Shown: piece after piece, positions 8,023 to 17,011 of the stretch
Layout: every line of letters starts with the position of its first letter
Position numbering within the stretch: the first letter of the stretch is position 1
Assembly: GCA_019638115.1 (NCBI GenBank)
Contig: JAHBUK010000002.1
Coordinates: 751,867-815,866 of the forward strand
From: Flavobacteriales bacterium
GTDB taxonomy: Bacteria; Bacteroidota; Bacteroidia; Flavobacteriales_F; PHOS-HE28
Reading direction: 5' to 3'
Length of the DNA stretch: 64,000 nucleotides
The notes under the pieces: generated by a model
Seen by the model: only the letters and a program-made list of their open reading frames with translations
The model's database searches: none
Told to the model about the DNA's origin: nothing
Program-made: the position numbers and the translations under genes

Positions 8023-10776
8023 ATGAGACCAAGACTATCAAACCTTGCACTTTCCGTTGTATTGGCCCTCCCTATGGGCGCTGGTGCACAGGTTGTTGTG
8101 AACGAGGTAAGCGCCTCCAATTGGAGCCAGACCACCGACAACTTCGGTGAGAACGAAGACTGGATCGAGCTGTACAACACCGACGGTGCACCGGCCGACC
8201 TGAGCGGCTGGTACATCAGCGATAGTCAGAACAACAACACCAAATTCCAATTTCCAGGGGGCACCACCATTGGCGCGAACGGCTACTTGGTGGTCTGGTG
8301 CAGCGGGCGCAACGTATCCGTAGGTAACGTGCACCACACCAACTTCAAGCTGAACCAGACCCAGCAGGAACGTGCAGTGCTGTCCGACCCCGGGGCGAAC
8401 ATCGTAAGCAACTTCAAGTTGGAGTTCCCGACCAAGACCAACCACAGTTGGGGGCGCACCACGGACGGTGCGGCAACTTGGAACATCTTCCAAACCCCCA
8501 CGCCCGGCGGTCCCAACAACAACCCGAGCCCTTACTACGCTGCATCGCCGGTATTCAGTGTTCCCAGTGGTTTCCACGGCGGCGCGGTATCGGTGCAACT
8601 GAGCAGCCCCGATCCCAACGTGCAGATCCGCTACACCGTGGACGGCAGCACACCCACGGCGACCAGCACGCTCTATGCAGGCCCGGTGAACATCAACGCC
8701 ACCACGGTGCTGAGGGCCATCAGCATCCCGAACGATGCAACGATACCGCCCAGCTTCGTGGAGACCAACACCTACTTCATCAACGTGAACCACACCGTGG
8801 CCACCCTTTCCATAAGCGGCGACCAGGTGGCCACCCTGTTCAATGGCACGCAGATAGAGCCCATCGGCAGCCTGGAGTACTTCAATGCAGCCGGTGAGTT
8901 GAAGGACAAGGCCATGGGCAACTTCAACAAGCACGGCAACGATTCCTGGGCTTACGCCCAGCGTGGAGTGGACTGGATCGGGCGTGACCAGTTCGGACAG
9001 AACGATGGCATGGGCTTCAAGGTGTTCCGCACCAAGAACCGGAACCACTTCCAGCGCCTGATCCTGAAGGCCGCGGCCAGCGACAACTACCCCTTCGAGA
9101 ACGGAGGGGCGCATATCCGCGATGCCTTTGTGCAGGCCCTGAGCCATGAAGGAGACCTCCGCTTGGACGAACGGACCTACGAGCCCTGCATCATATACGT
9201 GAACGGCCAGTACTGGGGCGTGTATGAGGTTCGTGAGAAAGTGGACGACTCGGATTTCACCCTGCATTACTACGACCAGGCCGAGAACGACCTACAGTTC
9301 CTGAAGACCTGGGGAGGCACTTGGCAGGAATATGGCGCGCCGCAGGCCCTTGCCGATTGGGATGCGCTGCGCAACTACATCAATGCCAACAACATGGGCG
9401 ACCCAACGGCATTCGCCTACATGGAGAGCCAATTGAACTGGAAGAGCCTGGTGGACTACTTCGTGCTGAACAGCTACATCGTTAGCCGCGACTGGCTGAA
9501 CTGGAACACCGGCTGGTGGCGGGGCTTGAACCCCATGGGCGATGGGCGTCGTTGGCGCTATATCCTCTGGGACATGGACGCCTGTTTCGGGCACTACGCC
9601 AACTTCACCAACATCCCCGACGTAACGGCCAATGCCGATCCCTGCAATGTGGAGAACCTGCCGAACCCCGGCGGCCAGGGCCATACCGTTATCCTGCAGA
9701 AGATCCTGAACGAGAACGAGGCCGCATACACCTACTATGTGAACCGCTACATCGACCTGGGCAACACGGTGTTCAGCTGCGACAACATGCTTCCCTTCCT
9801 GGATAGCCTGATCACCTTGATCGCACCCGAGATGCCCGGCCAGGTGGCCCGCTGGGGTGGCTCCATGGCCGGCTGGCAAGCCAATGTGCAGAACATGCGC
9901 ACTTTCATTGAGACACGTTGCACCGCGATCGTGGACGGCCTGATCGACTGCTATGAGCTGGAGGGCCCCTTCGATGTGACCTTCAATGTGAACCCGCCGG
10001 GCGCCGGTTCCATCCGCATCAATTCCATCACACCGGATACCTACCCCTTCTCGGGCACCTACTACGGCGGCATCACCACGGAACTCGCCCCCATTCCCGA
10101 ACCCGATTGGGTGTTCAGCCACTGGGAAGTGATCCAGGGCAATACCATTCTACCTTCCACCACCGACTCCTTGGTCACGCTGGATTTCATCGGGCCCGAC
10201 AGCATCATTGCGCACTTCGTCCCCCCGGTGCGCCATGAAGTGGTGCTCGATGTGTTCCCCCGCGGAGGTGGAACGATCACCTTCTTCGGTACCACCTACG
10301 AGGATTTCCCGGTGATCGTGAGCACACCCGAAGCGACCGATATAGACTGGCAGGTGAACCCGACGCTCTACTACGATTTCCTGTACTGGACCGTGAAGAA
10401 TGCCGTGTACTCGCCGGACGATAGTACCCAGGTACAACTCAGTGCTCAGTTCTTCACCACCGATACCATCATCGCCTTCCTGAAACCCCAGGACTATGGC
10501 TACTACGTTCCAAACGCCTTCACCCCCAACGGTGATGGCATCAACGATGAGTTCCTGCCACTGGGGAATGCGATCCAACTGGAGACCTACGACCTGCAGA
10601 TCTTCGATCGCTGGGGCCAACAGCTCTTCCAAAGCACCGATCCCGCCAAAGGCTGGGATGGCAAAGTGGGTGGCGGCGTTGCTCCAGATGGCGTTTACGT
10701 GTACCGCGCTTTCGTGGTGGACGCCATCAAACGCGACCGCTATGAGTTGTTCGGTCATGTGACCCTGTTCAGATGA
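8023..10776 (+). CDS. Exported CotH-like protein with lamin-tail, chitobiase-type and gliding-motility C-terminal domains
   Basis: The protein has 917 residues. Visible in order are: a signal peptide (residues 1-23, ending GAGAQ); a lamin-tail domain (about 24-135, VVNEVSASN then DWIELYN); a chitobiase/hexosaminidase C-terminal-type domain (about 180-240, IRYTVDGSTPTATSTLY); a CotH-like region (about 260-610) with the D-x-D motif in LWDMDACFGHY; two InlB-like beta repeats; and a CHU_C/gliding-motility type B sorting domain (YYVPNAFTPNGDGINDEF onward). CotH proteins include secreted kinase-like enzymes. The last domain predicts T9SS export to the cell surface. The ATG at 8023 is preferred over an upstream TTG because it places the signal peptide first. 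Confidence 0.88.
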   Translation: MRPRLSNLALSVVLALPMGAGAQVVVNEVSASNWSQTTDNFGENEDWIELYNTDGAPADLSGWYISDSQNNNTKFQFPGGTTIGANGYLVVWCSGRNVSVGNVHHTNFKLNQTQQERAVLSDPGANIVSNFKLEFPTKTNHSWGRTTDGAATWNIFQTPTPGGPNNNPSPYYAASPVFSVPSGFHGGAVSVQLSSPDPNVQIRYTVDGSTPTATSTLYAGPVNINATTVLRAISIPNDATIPPSFVETNTYFINVNHTVATLSISGDQVATLFNGTQIEPIGSLEYFNAAGELKDKAMGNFNKHGNDSWAYAQRGVDWIGRDQFGQNDGMGFKVFRTKNRNHFQRLILKAAASDNYPFENGGAHIRDAFVQALSHEGDLRLDERTYEPCIIYVNGQYWGVYEVREKVDDSDFTLHYYDQAENDLQFLKTWGGTWQEYGAPQALADWDALRNYINANNMGDPTAFAYMESQLNWKSLVDYFVLNSYIVSRDWLNWNTGWWRGLNPMGDGRRWRYILWDMDACFGHYANFTNIPDVTANADPCNVENLPNPGGQGHTVILQKILNENEAAYTYYVNRYIDLGNTVFSCDNMLPFLDSLITLIAPEMPGQVARWGGSMAGWQANVQNMRTFIETRCTAIVDGLIDCYELEGPFDVTFNVNPPGAGSIRINSITPDTYPFSGTYYGGITTELAPIPEPDWVFSHWEVIQGNTILPSTTDSLVTLDFIGPDSIIAHFVPPVRHEVVLDVFPRGGGTITFFGTTYEDFPVIVSTPEATDIDWQVNPTLYYDFLYWTVKNAVYSPDDSTQVQLSAQFFTTDTIIAFLKPQDYGYYVPNAFTPNGDGINDEFLPLGNAIQLETYDLQIFDRWGQQLFQSTDPAKGWDGKVGGGVAPDGVYVYRAFVVDAIKRDRYELFGHVTLFR

Positions 10777-10815
10777 CCACCACATGCTTCCGTAACGGTT
10801 AGTACGGAAAGCCTT

Positions 10816-10858
10816 GCAGCCCCCTGAGTATCCGTGATGCTCAGGGGGCTGTGCTTTT
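10816..10858 (+). terminator. Rho-independent terminator after the CotH gene
   Basis: The stem AGCCCCCTGAG (10818-10828) pairs perfectly with 10840-10850. One more G-C pair and a wobble extend it, and a CTTTT run follows. It lies 40 bp after the stop codon. Confidence 0.8.
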
Positions 10859-10927
10859 GTGCCCATGCGGCCGGGACCCATGCCCCGTGCCGGTCCGCAA
10901 GCAAACCGCACGGCTGCGAGCAGAAGG

Positions 10928-10970
10928 AATTGTGAATTTTGTTTAATCTTTTCCTCTTTACAATGAACAA
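10928..10970 (+). promoter_or_regulatory. AT-rich promoter-like tract before the DUF4397 gene
   Basis: A short run rich in A and T (TTGTGAATTTTG, then TTTAATC and TTTACAATG) stands out in GC-rich surroundings, 57-100 bp before the ATG at 11027. No copy of the Bacteroidetes TAnnTTTG box with a correctly spaced -33 TTG is exact, so this is only a probable promoter location. Confidence 0.3.
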
Positions 10971-11026
10971 ACCGCAAGGAGCTGTGTTCCATAGGTGTCG
11001 TTCAACGAACAAACCCTATCGAAACC

Positions 11027-13447
11027 ATGGAACTGAACAGAACTCTAGCCGGTATGCTTGCCGGCCTTGGCTTACTGGCCGGGTCGCAAGCCTTTGCGCA
11101 ACCAGCCCGGTTGCAAGTGATCCACAACTGCGCCGACGCGGCCGCCTCAACGGTGGACGTGTGGTTGGACAACACCCTGCTGTTGGACAACTTCGCTTTC
11201 CGCACGGCCACTCCTTTCATTGATGCACCTACCGGAACACCATTCGTGGTAGGCATCGCTCCCTCCAACAGCACCAGTGCGGCAGAGAGCATCTTCACCC
11301 AGGAATTCACCCTGGCTCCCGGCGGTAGCTACATAGTAGTGGCCAGCGGCATTGTAAGCGGCAGTGGATATTCCCCAGCACCGGGCTTCAGCCTGGAAGT
11401 GTTCGATGGTGCACGCGAAGCGGCCGAAGGCCCCGGCACCGATGTGCTGGTCCTGCACGGCAGCACCGATGCACCTACCGTGGATGTGTATGAGAGCGCC
11501 GTGGTAAGCACCACTGTCATCGACGATCTGAGCTACACGGACTTCGCGGGCTACTTGGAACTCCCCACCCTGGACTTCGCCCTGCAAGTGCGCACCGCCG
11601 ACAACACGGCAGTGGTGGCGGGCTACGCAGCTCCCTTGGCCACGCTCGGTCTGCAGAACGCGGCACTCACGGTGTTGGCCTCCGGGTTCCTGAACCCCGC
11701 AGTGAACAGCAACGGACCTGCATTCGGCCTGTTCGCCGCCCTGCCATCCGGTGGTGCGCTGGTGGAACTGCCCTCCGTTGCGGTGAACGTGCCCACCGCC
11801 CGCGTGCAAGTGATCCACAACAGCGCTGATGCCATCGCCGACCCCGTGGACGTGTACATCAACGGTGCACTTGCCTTGGACAATTTCGCCTTCCGCACCG
11901 CCACGCCGTTCATCGACCTGAGCGCCGGTGGCCTTGATGTGATCGTGGGTATCGCTCCCGGCAACAGCACGAGCGCTGCCGACGTGATCGCCGAGTTCAC
12001 CTATGCATTGGCCGATAACGAGACCTACATCCTGGTGGCCAATGGCATTGTGAGCGGCAGCGGCTACAACCCTGCAACGCCTTTCGACATCTATGTGACC
12101 GGCGGCCGTGAAAGCGCCCAAGGCCCGGGCACGGACGTGCTGGTTTTCCATGGCAGCACCGATGCGCCCACCGTGCAAGTGGCCGAGACCGCCGTGCTGG
12201 GAGGCGCTGTTATCGTCCCCCCTTTCAGCTATGGTGATCTTGCCGGTTACCTGGAAGTGCCCACCGCCGACTTCGTGCTGCAAGTGCAGCTGCCCGACGG
12301 AACCCCGGTAGCTTCCTTCGCGGCCCCGCTGTCCACCTTGAACCTGGAAGGTGCTGCGCTCACCGTGCTCGCTTCCGGCTTCCTGAACCCTGCCAACAAC
12401 AGCAACGGAGCCGCCTTCGGCCTTTACGTGGCCCTGCCTTCCGGTGGTGCGCTGGTGGCACTGCCCGTGGTACAAACACCCACCGGCACGGCCCGCCTGC
12501 AAGTGATCCACAACAGTGCCGATGCCGCTGCGGCCGTGGTGGACGTGTACCTGAACGGAGACCTCCTGCTGGACAACTTCGCGTTCCGCACCGCAACCCC
12601 GTTCATTGATGCCCCCTCCGGAGTGGACCTCGAAGTGGCCATTGCGCCCGGCAACAGCACCAGCGTGGCACAGGCCATCGCCACCTTTGAGTACAACCTG
12701 GAAGCCGACGAGACCTACATCATTGTTGCGAACGGTATTGTGAGCGGCAGCGGCTACAACCCCGCCATTCCTTTCGATCTGTATGTGAGCGGCGGTCGCG
12801 AAAGTGCCCAAGGTCCGGGCACCGACGTGCTGGTATTCCACGGTAGCACGGATGCCCCCACCGTACAAGTGGCGGAGACAGCACTGCTCGGTGGCGCCGT
12901 TATCGTGCCCCCATTCAGCTATGGCGAATTCGCGGGCTACCTGGAAGTACCCACCGCCGACTTCACCCTGCAGGTGCAACTGCCCGACGGTACTCCTGTG
13001 GTGGCCTATTCCGCTCCCTTGGCGACCTTGGGCTTGGAGAACCTGGCCCTCACCGTGCTCGCGTCCGGCTTCCTCGATCCGGCCGTGAACAGCAACGGTG
13101 CCGGATTCGGACTCTATGTGGCCCTGCCCACCGGCGGCCCACTGGTGGCCCTGCCCCTGTCCACCGGACTCAACGAGCGTGATGGCCTGCTGAACGGTCT
13201 GAGCGTATTCCCGAACCCGGCCAATGAGCAGCTCTTCATCGACCTGGATGCGCGCATCTCAACGCAAGCCTCCGTGCGCCTGACAGACATCAGCGGACGT
13301 GTGGTACGCGCCTTTGAGGGCCAGAGCATCGCCTCCGGAGAGAGCCGCTTGGTGATGAACGTGAACGACCTGGCCGCAGGCACCTACCAGCTGAGCGTTG
13401 TTGCGAACGACAGTGTGCGTTCCTTGCCTGTGCAGATCGTTCGCTGA
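11027..13447 (+). CDS. Exported protein with three long DUF4397 repeats and a T9SS type A sorting domain
   Basis: The protein has 806 residues. A signal peptide (1-25, ending AFAQ) is followed by three tandem units starting at about residues 28, 259 and 490, an exact period of 231. Each unit begins R-[LV]-Q-V-I-H-N-[CS]-A-D and contains a second half beginning QGPGTDVLV(L/F)HGSTDAPTV. The C-terminus (from about 720, SVFPNPANEQL) is a type A T9SS sorting domain. The family is a predicted cell-surface beta-sandwich of unknown role. The high internal identity points to recent duplication. A strong terminator follows. Confidence 0.9.
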   Translation: MELNRTLAGMLAGLGLLAGSQAFAQPARLQVIHNCADAAASTVDVWLDNTLLLDNFAFRTATPFIDAPTGTPFVVGIAPSNSTSAAESIFTQEFTLAPGGSYIVVASGIVSGSGYSPAPGFSLEVFDGAREAAEGPGTDVLVLHGSTDAPTVDVYESAVVSTTVIDDLSYTDFAGYLELPTLDFALQVRTADNTAVVAGYAAPLATLGLQNAALTVLASGFLNPAVNSNGPAFGLFAALPSGGALVELPSVAVNVPTARVQVIHNSADAIADPVDVYINGALALDNFAFRTATPFIDLSAGGLDVIVGIAPGNSTSAADVIAEFTYALADNETYILVANGIVSGSGYNPATPFDIYVTGGRESAQGPGTDVLVFHGSTDAPTVQVAETAVLGGAVIVPPFSYGDLAGYLEVPTADFVLQVQLPDGTPVASFAAPLSTLNLEGAALTVLASGFLNPANNSNGAAFGLYVALPSGGALVALPVVQTPTGTARLQVIHNSADAAAAVVDVYLNGDLLLDNFAFRTATPFIDAPSGVDLEVAIAPGNSTSVAQAIATFEYNLEADETYIIVANGIVSGSGYNPAIPFDLYVSGGRESAQGPGTDVLVFHGSTDAPTVQVAETALLGGAVIVPPFSYGEFAGYLEVPTADFTLQVQLPDGTPVVAYSAPLATLGLENLALTVLASGFLDPAVNSNGAGFGLYVALPTGGPLVALPLSTGLNERDGLLNGLSVFPNPANEQLFIDLDARISTQASVRLTDISGRVVRAFEGQSIASGESRLVMNVNDLAAGTYQLSVVANDSVRSLPVQIVR

Positions 13448-13472
13448 TCCGCCACGGACCACAAAAACGTTG

Positions 13473-13507
13473 GGAAGGGCTTCCGCCATTGGCGGAAGCC
13501 CTTCCCA
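13473..13507 (+). terminator. Strong hairpin terminator after the DUF4397 gene
   Basis: A perfect 16-bp stem (13473-13488 with 13492-13507) around the 3-nt loop ATT is followed by ACTTT. It separates the DUF4397 gene from the MerR/B12 regulator gene. Its upstream flank TTGGG is mirrored by a short T-run, so it may also act on the other strand. Confidence 0.75.
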
Positions 13508-13569
13508 CTTTGGGGCCGGTCCGTGCAACGAACAATATCGATAGCAGTCTGTTGAACACATGTATTACA

Positions 13570-13583
13570 AGATCGAACGATCT
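13570..13583. promoter_or_regulatory. Small palindrome in front of the MerR/B12 regulator gene
   Basis: AGATCG and CGATCT flank a 2-nt centre, 17 bp before the ATG at 13600. The only regulator encoded next to it is the MerR/B12 protein, so a self-binding operator is a natural guess. This is inference only. Confidence 0.3.
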
Positions 13584-13599
13584 ACATTCGAGCGCTGAA

Positions 13600-14502
13600 A
13601 TGGGACCTTTCATGATGCGTTTCCAGATCCGTGACCTGGAGGAATTCTCCGGGATAAAGGCACATACCATCCGTATGTGGGAGAAACGCTACAACCTGTT
13701 CTCTCCGGACCGCACCGGAACGAACATCCGCAATTACGATCTGGACGACCTGAAGGCGCTCTTGAACGTGGCCTACCTGAACCGCAACGGGTTCAAGATC
13801 TCCAAGATCGCAGCCATGGACAATGTTGCCCGCGACCAGTTGGTGCGCGAGGTGGCGGTTACCAAGAACGACGGCGGCGACATCTTGGACAGTTTGCAGA
13901 TGGCCATGCTCTCCTTCGATGAGGCCCTCTTCGACAACGTGACCACCAAATACCGTTTGGCGCATGGCTTCAGTGCCTTGGTGGAGCAAGTGTTCGTGCC
14001 CCTGTTGGAACGGATCGGTGTACTGTGGCAGACCAACGCCATCTGCCCCGCGCACGAGCACTTTCTCAGCAACCTCATCAGGCAGAAGCTCATTGCTGCC
14101 ACGGATGGCCTGACCCTGCCCTTGCGCGATACGGAAACCGCGCATGTGCTTTTCCTGCCCGAGAACGAGATCCACGAACTGGGCTTGCTGTACGTGAACT
14201 ACTTGCTACGCTCGCAAGGCAAACACACGGTGTACTTGGGCCAGAGCGTACCGCGCGAAGATCTGAAACAAGTGGCGGGCCTGTTCAGCCAGCGCATCGT
14301 ATTCATCACCATCCTGATGGCCACCCCGCAGGCGCATGAGCTACCTGCTTACCTCCGCGAATTACGAGAGGATCTCCCCGCTGAGCGGATATCGTTCTGG
14401 TTGACCGGACAACAGCTTAGGAAGTTGGATGGCCATGCTCCTCCGAAAGGGATGCAACTCTACGGATCGATGGCCGAGCTCCTGACCGGTATCCGCTCCT
14501 GA
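13600..14502 (+). CDS. MerR-type transcription regulator with B12-binding sensor (CarH/LitR-like)
   Basis: The protein has 300 residues. A MerR winged-helix domain at about 5-75 (IRDLEEFSGIKAHTIRMWEKRY) is followed by a helical B12-cap domain (about 95-175) and a Rossmann cobalamin domain. The cap contains W143-x9-E153-H154, the signature of adenosylcobalamin photoreceptors. The Rossmann part has E190-x-H192-x2-G195, whose His is the expected lower cobalt ligand. Family members repress genes in the dark and release DNA in light. The residue after W143 is Gln, where Thermus CarH has the His used after illumination. No carotenoid genes are nearby. Alternative ATGs lie at 13612 and 13615. The gene abuts the convergent FAD oxidase gene. 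Confidence 0.87.
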   Translation: MGPFMMRFQIRDLEEFSGIKAHTIRMWEKRYNLFSPDRTGTNIRNYDLDDLKALLNVAYLNRNGFKISKIAAMDNVARDQLVREVAVTKNDGGDILDSLQMAMLSFDEALFDNVTTKYRLAHGFSALVEQVFVPLLERIGVLWQTNAICPAHEHFLSNLIRQKLIAATDGLTLPLRDTETAHVLFLPENEIHELGLLYVNYLLRSQGKHTVYLGQSVPREDLKQVAGLFSQRIVFITILMATPQAHELPAYLRELREDLPAERISFWLTGQQLRKLDGHAPPKGMQLYGSMAELLTGIRS

Positions 14503-15915
14503 TCAGCTTTGATCGGGCAGCACTTTGCCTGGGTTCATGATGCCCAGAGGGTCGAATGCCTGTTTGATGGCGCGCATCAGGTCGAGTTGTGCCGTGTTGA
14601 AGGCTATGTCCATGTAGGGGCGCTGCACGAGCCCGATGCCATGCTCGCCGCTGATGGTGCCCCCAAGGGATACCGTGAGGGCGAAGATCTCGCGGATGGC
14701 GTGGTGCAATTCGTGCTCCCAAAAGTGGTCGGTGAGATCCCCTTTGATGATGTTCACGTGCAGGTTACCATCACCCGCATGGCCATAGCACACGCTGGTG
14801 AAGCCATATCGCGCACCGATCTCCTTCACCCCCTGCAATAACTTGGGCAGTTCGAAGCGTGGCACCACGGTATCCTCTTCCTTGTAGGTGCTGTGGGCCT
14901 TCACGCTCACCGGCACGCTGCGGCGCATTTTCCACAAAGCGTCCTTTTCGGCGCTGCTTTCCGCAAAAAGCACCTCGCCCGCTCCATGGGCTTCGGCCAC
15001 TGTCAATATGGCCTCACAACTGCGCATCAACTCCTCGCCTTCGTTGCCATCCACTTCCACCAGCAGGTAGGCCGCAGGTTCCGTGGAAAGTTGCGCCGGC
15101 AGTCCTTCGGTGAAGCGCATGGTCCAGGCGATGGCATCGCGCTCCATGAACTCCAACGCACTGGGTGTGATCCCTGCGCGAAAAATGGCGCTCACCGCTT
15201 CACAGGCTTTTGTGGCTTCCGAGAACGGGACCAGCATCAAACGCGTTTCGCGCGGGTGTGGCACCAAGCGCAACACGGCTTGTGTAATGATGCCCAAGGT
15301 GCCCTCGCTGCCCACCATCAGGCGCGTAAGGTCATAGCCTGTCGAATTCTTCAAGGTGCGAGCGCCCGTACGGATCACTTCACCATTGGGCAGCACCACT
15401 TCGAGGTCCAACACGAAGTCGCGGGTAACGCCATACTTCACGGCCCTGGGCCCACCTGCGTTCTCGGCCAGGTTGCCACCGATGGTGCAGCTTCCGCGGC
15501 TGCTGGGATCGGGCGGATAATAGAGTCCTTTGGCGGCCACGGCCTCCTGCAGCACCTGGGTGATCACACCCGGCTCCACGGTGACCTGGAGGTTGCGTTC
15601 ATCGATGTCCACGATCGCGTTCATGCGGTCCAAGGCCAAGCCCACGCCGCCGTACACGGAGAGCGCACCACCGCTCAGGCCGGTACGCCCGCCAATGGGC
15701 GTAACGGGGATGTTGTGCGCTGCGCAGATCCGTACCACGGCGGCCACCTGGGCGGTCGTTCTTGGTCGCACCACCACATCGGGCGGGTGGTTCAGGTCCT
15801 CGGTCTCATCGTGGCCGTAGTGCACGCGATCCTCGTGGCGCACACTAAGACCGTCCGGATCGAGTGCAGCGCGCAGGGCTTCCAACGCTTCTATACCGAG
15901 CTTGGCGTATTGCAT
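14503..15915 (-). CDS. FAD-linked oxidase, glycolate/D-lactate dehydrogenase (GlcD-like)
   Basis: The protein has 470 residues. An N-terminal FAD-binding type 4 domain (about 38-180) contains PIGGRTGLSGGA and PDPSSRGSCTIGGNLAENAGG (positions 131-151). A C-terminal vanillyl-alcohol-oxidase-type cap (about 215-465) contains CYGHAGDGNLH and the final SGEHGIG and NPGKVLP motifs. It probably oxidises a 2-hydroxyacid such as glycolate or D-lactate at the membrane; glcE/glcF partners are not adjacent. Its stop codon is directly next to that of the convergent MerR/B12 gene (TGA at 14500-14502, TCA at 14503-14505). The ATG at 15915 is favoured over a much longer upstream extension that overlaps the K+ channel gene. 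Confidence 0.9.
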   Translation of the reverse strand: MQYAKLGIEALEALRAALDPDGLSVRHEDRVHYGHDETEDLNHPPDVVVRPRTTAQVAAVVRICAAHNIPVTPIGGRTGLSGGALSVYGGVGLALDRMNAIVDIDERNLQVTVEPGVITQVLQEAVAAKGLYYPPDPSSRGSCTIGGNLAENAGGPRAVKYGVTRDFVLDLEVVLPNGEVIRTGARTLKNSTGYDLTRLMVGSEGTLGIITQAVLRLVPHPRETRLMLVPFSEATKACEAVSAIFRAGITPSALEFMERDAIAWTMRFTEGLPAQLSTEPAAYLLVEVDGNEGEELMRSCEAILTVAEAHGAGEVLFAESSAEKDALWKMRRSVPVSVKAHSTYKEEDTVVPRFELPKLLQGVKEIGARYGFTSVCYGHAGDGNLHVNIIKGDLTDHFWEHELHHAIREIFALTVSLGGTISGEHGIGLVQRPYMDIAFNTAQLDLMRAIKQAFDPLGIMNPGKVLPDQS

Positions 15916-16006
15916 GCTGCGAAGGTGGCACGCGCGCAGCGGAACAAAAGCAGCACCTTGCCCTGCGATATCCACAGCACGTGGATCACCACGGTATCTT
16001 TCCGCC

Positions 16007-16846
16007 ATGGGATGGAACACTGAGCAGCTCCGCCGCCAATTACGTGTCATCATTTTCGGCACGCATACGCCGGCCGGCAGGGCATTCGACCTGGGGCTCA
16101 TCATCCTGATCCTCATCAGTGTGCTGCTCGTATTTCTGGATAGTGTGAAGGATGTGCGCGAGATCCATGGCAAGTGGCTGCGTATCGCCGAATGGACAAT
16201 CACCATCCTGTTCGCAATAGAGTATGGTGTTCGCCTTTGGATAAGCGACAACTGGAGGCGGTACGCGTTCGGTTTTTTCGGCATCGTGGACCTGCTGGCC
16301 ATTTTGCCCACGTTCGTTAGCCTGATCATCCCAGGTTCACAGGCGCTTACCGTGGTGCGTGCCCTTCGACTAACGCGCGTTTTCCGGATCCTGAACTTGT
16401 TCGAGTACGTGCATGAAGCCCGCTTGCTGCTTCTGGCGCTGCTGGCAAGCAGGCACCGTATTCTGGTGTTCATGCTGGCGGTGCTCGCTCTGGTCACCGT
16501 GTTCGGCGCCATCATGTTCGTGATCGAGAGCCCGGAGGCCGGATTCACCAGCATTCCCCGCAGCATTTACTGGGCGATCGTTACGTTGACAACCGTTGGC
16601 TACGGGGACATAGCCCCGCAGACCAACCTTGGGCAGGCCATGGCATCCTTGATCATGATCCTGGGTTACGCCATCATCGCCATTCCAACAGGCATCGTAA
16701 GTGTGGAGATCGCCCGGCAAAGCAGGCATGGCGCACAGCGGACCTGCACGAAATGCGGGCAGGTGGAGCACCAGGAGCGGGCTTCGTACTGCTTTCAGTG
16801 CGGTGCGGAACTGCCCTTGAACATGACCGACGGCCCGTTGTTGTGA
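16007..16846 (+). CDS. Voltage-gated-type potassium channel with C-terminal zinc ribbon
   Basis: The protein has 279 residues and six transmembrane segments. S4 at about 113-130 carries regularly spaced arginines (R118, R121, R124, R127), followed by a pore with the K+ selectivity filter TTVGYGD at 195-201. The cytoplasmic tail ends in a Cys4 zinc-ribbon-like element at about 246-268 (CTKCGQ, then CFQCGAEL). It should pass potassium through the inner membrane in a voltage-sensitive way. The ATG at 16007 lies 91 bp from the divergent FAD oxidase start, so the two share a control region. Confidence 0.9.
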   Translation: MGWNTEQLRRQLRVIIFGTHTPAGRAFDLGLIILILISVLLVFLDSVKDVREIHGKWLRIAEWTITILFAIEYGVRLWISDNWRRYAFGFFGIVDLLAILPTFVSLIIPGSQALTVVRALRLTRVFRILNLFEYVHEARLLLLALLASRHRILVFMLAVLALVTVFGAIMFVIESPEAGFTSIPRSIYWAIVTLTTVGYGDIAPQTNLGQAMASLIMILGYAIIAIPTGIVSVEIARQSRHGAQRTCTKCGQVEHQERASYCFQCGAELPLNMTDGPLL

Positions 16847-17011
16847 GCCGCTGCGCGACCCGTTAGCCGGAGTGGTTCCGGCAGCGTGCCACGGTCATTC
16901 CATCTCACAGCAAGGGATGGGCTGATCTACTTGCTCTTTTTCCGCCGTGATAAAACCGCAAGGCCACCCCATGCCCATTGCACACGTCTATTTGAACAAA
17001 TACCCAGGGCC

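Noticed and set aside
11147-12979. 610-codon open frame antisense to the DUF4397 gene
   Set aside because: Same reason: low-complexity His/Val/Gly composition, repeated because the sense gene is repeated, with no start context of its own.
14503-16566. 687-codon version of the FAD oxidase
   Set aside because: The extra N-terminal 217 codons run antisense through the K+ channel gene and are Arg/Ser/Thr-rich with no family match. The ATG at 15915 gives the normal family length.
16866-16882. GCCGGA/TCCGGC hairpin after the K+ channel gene as a terminator
   Set aside because: The stem is only 6 bp and no T-run follows.
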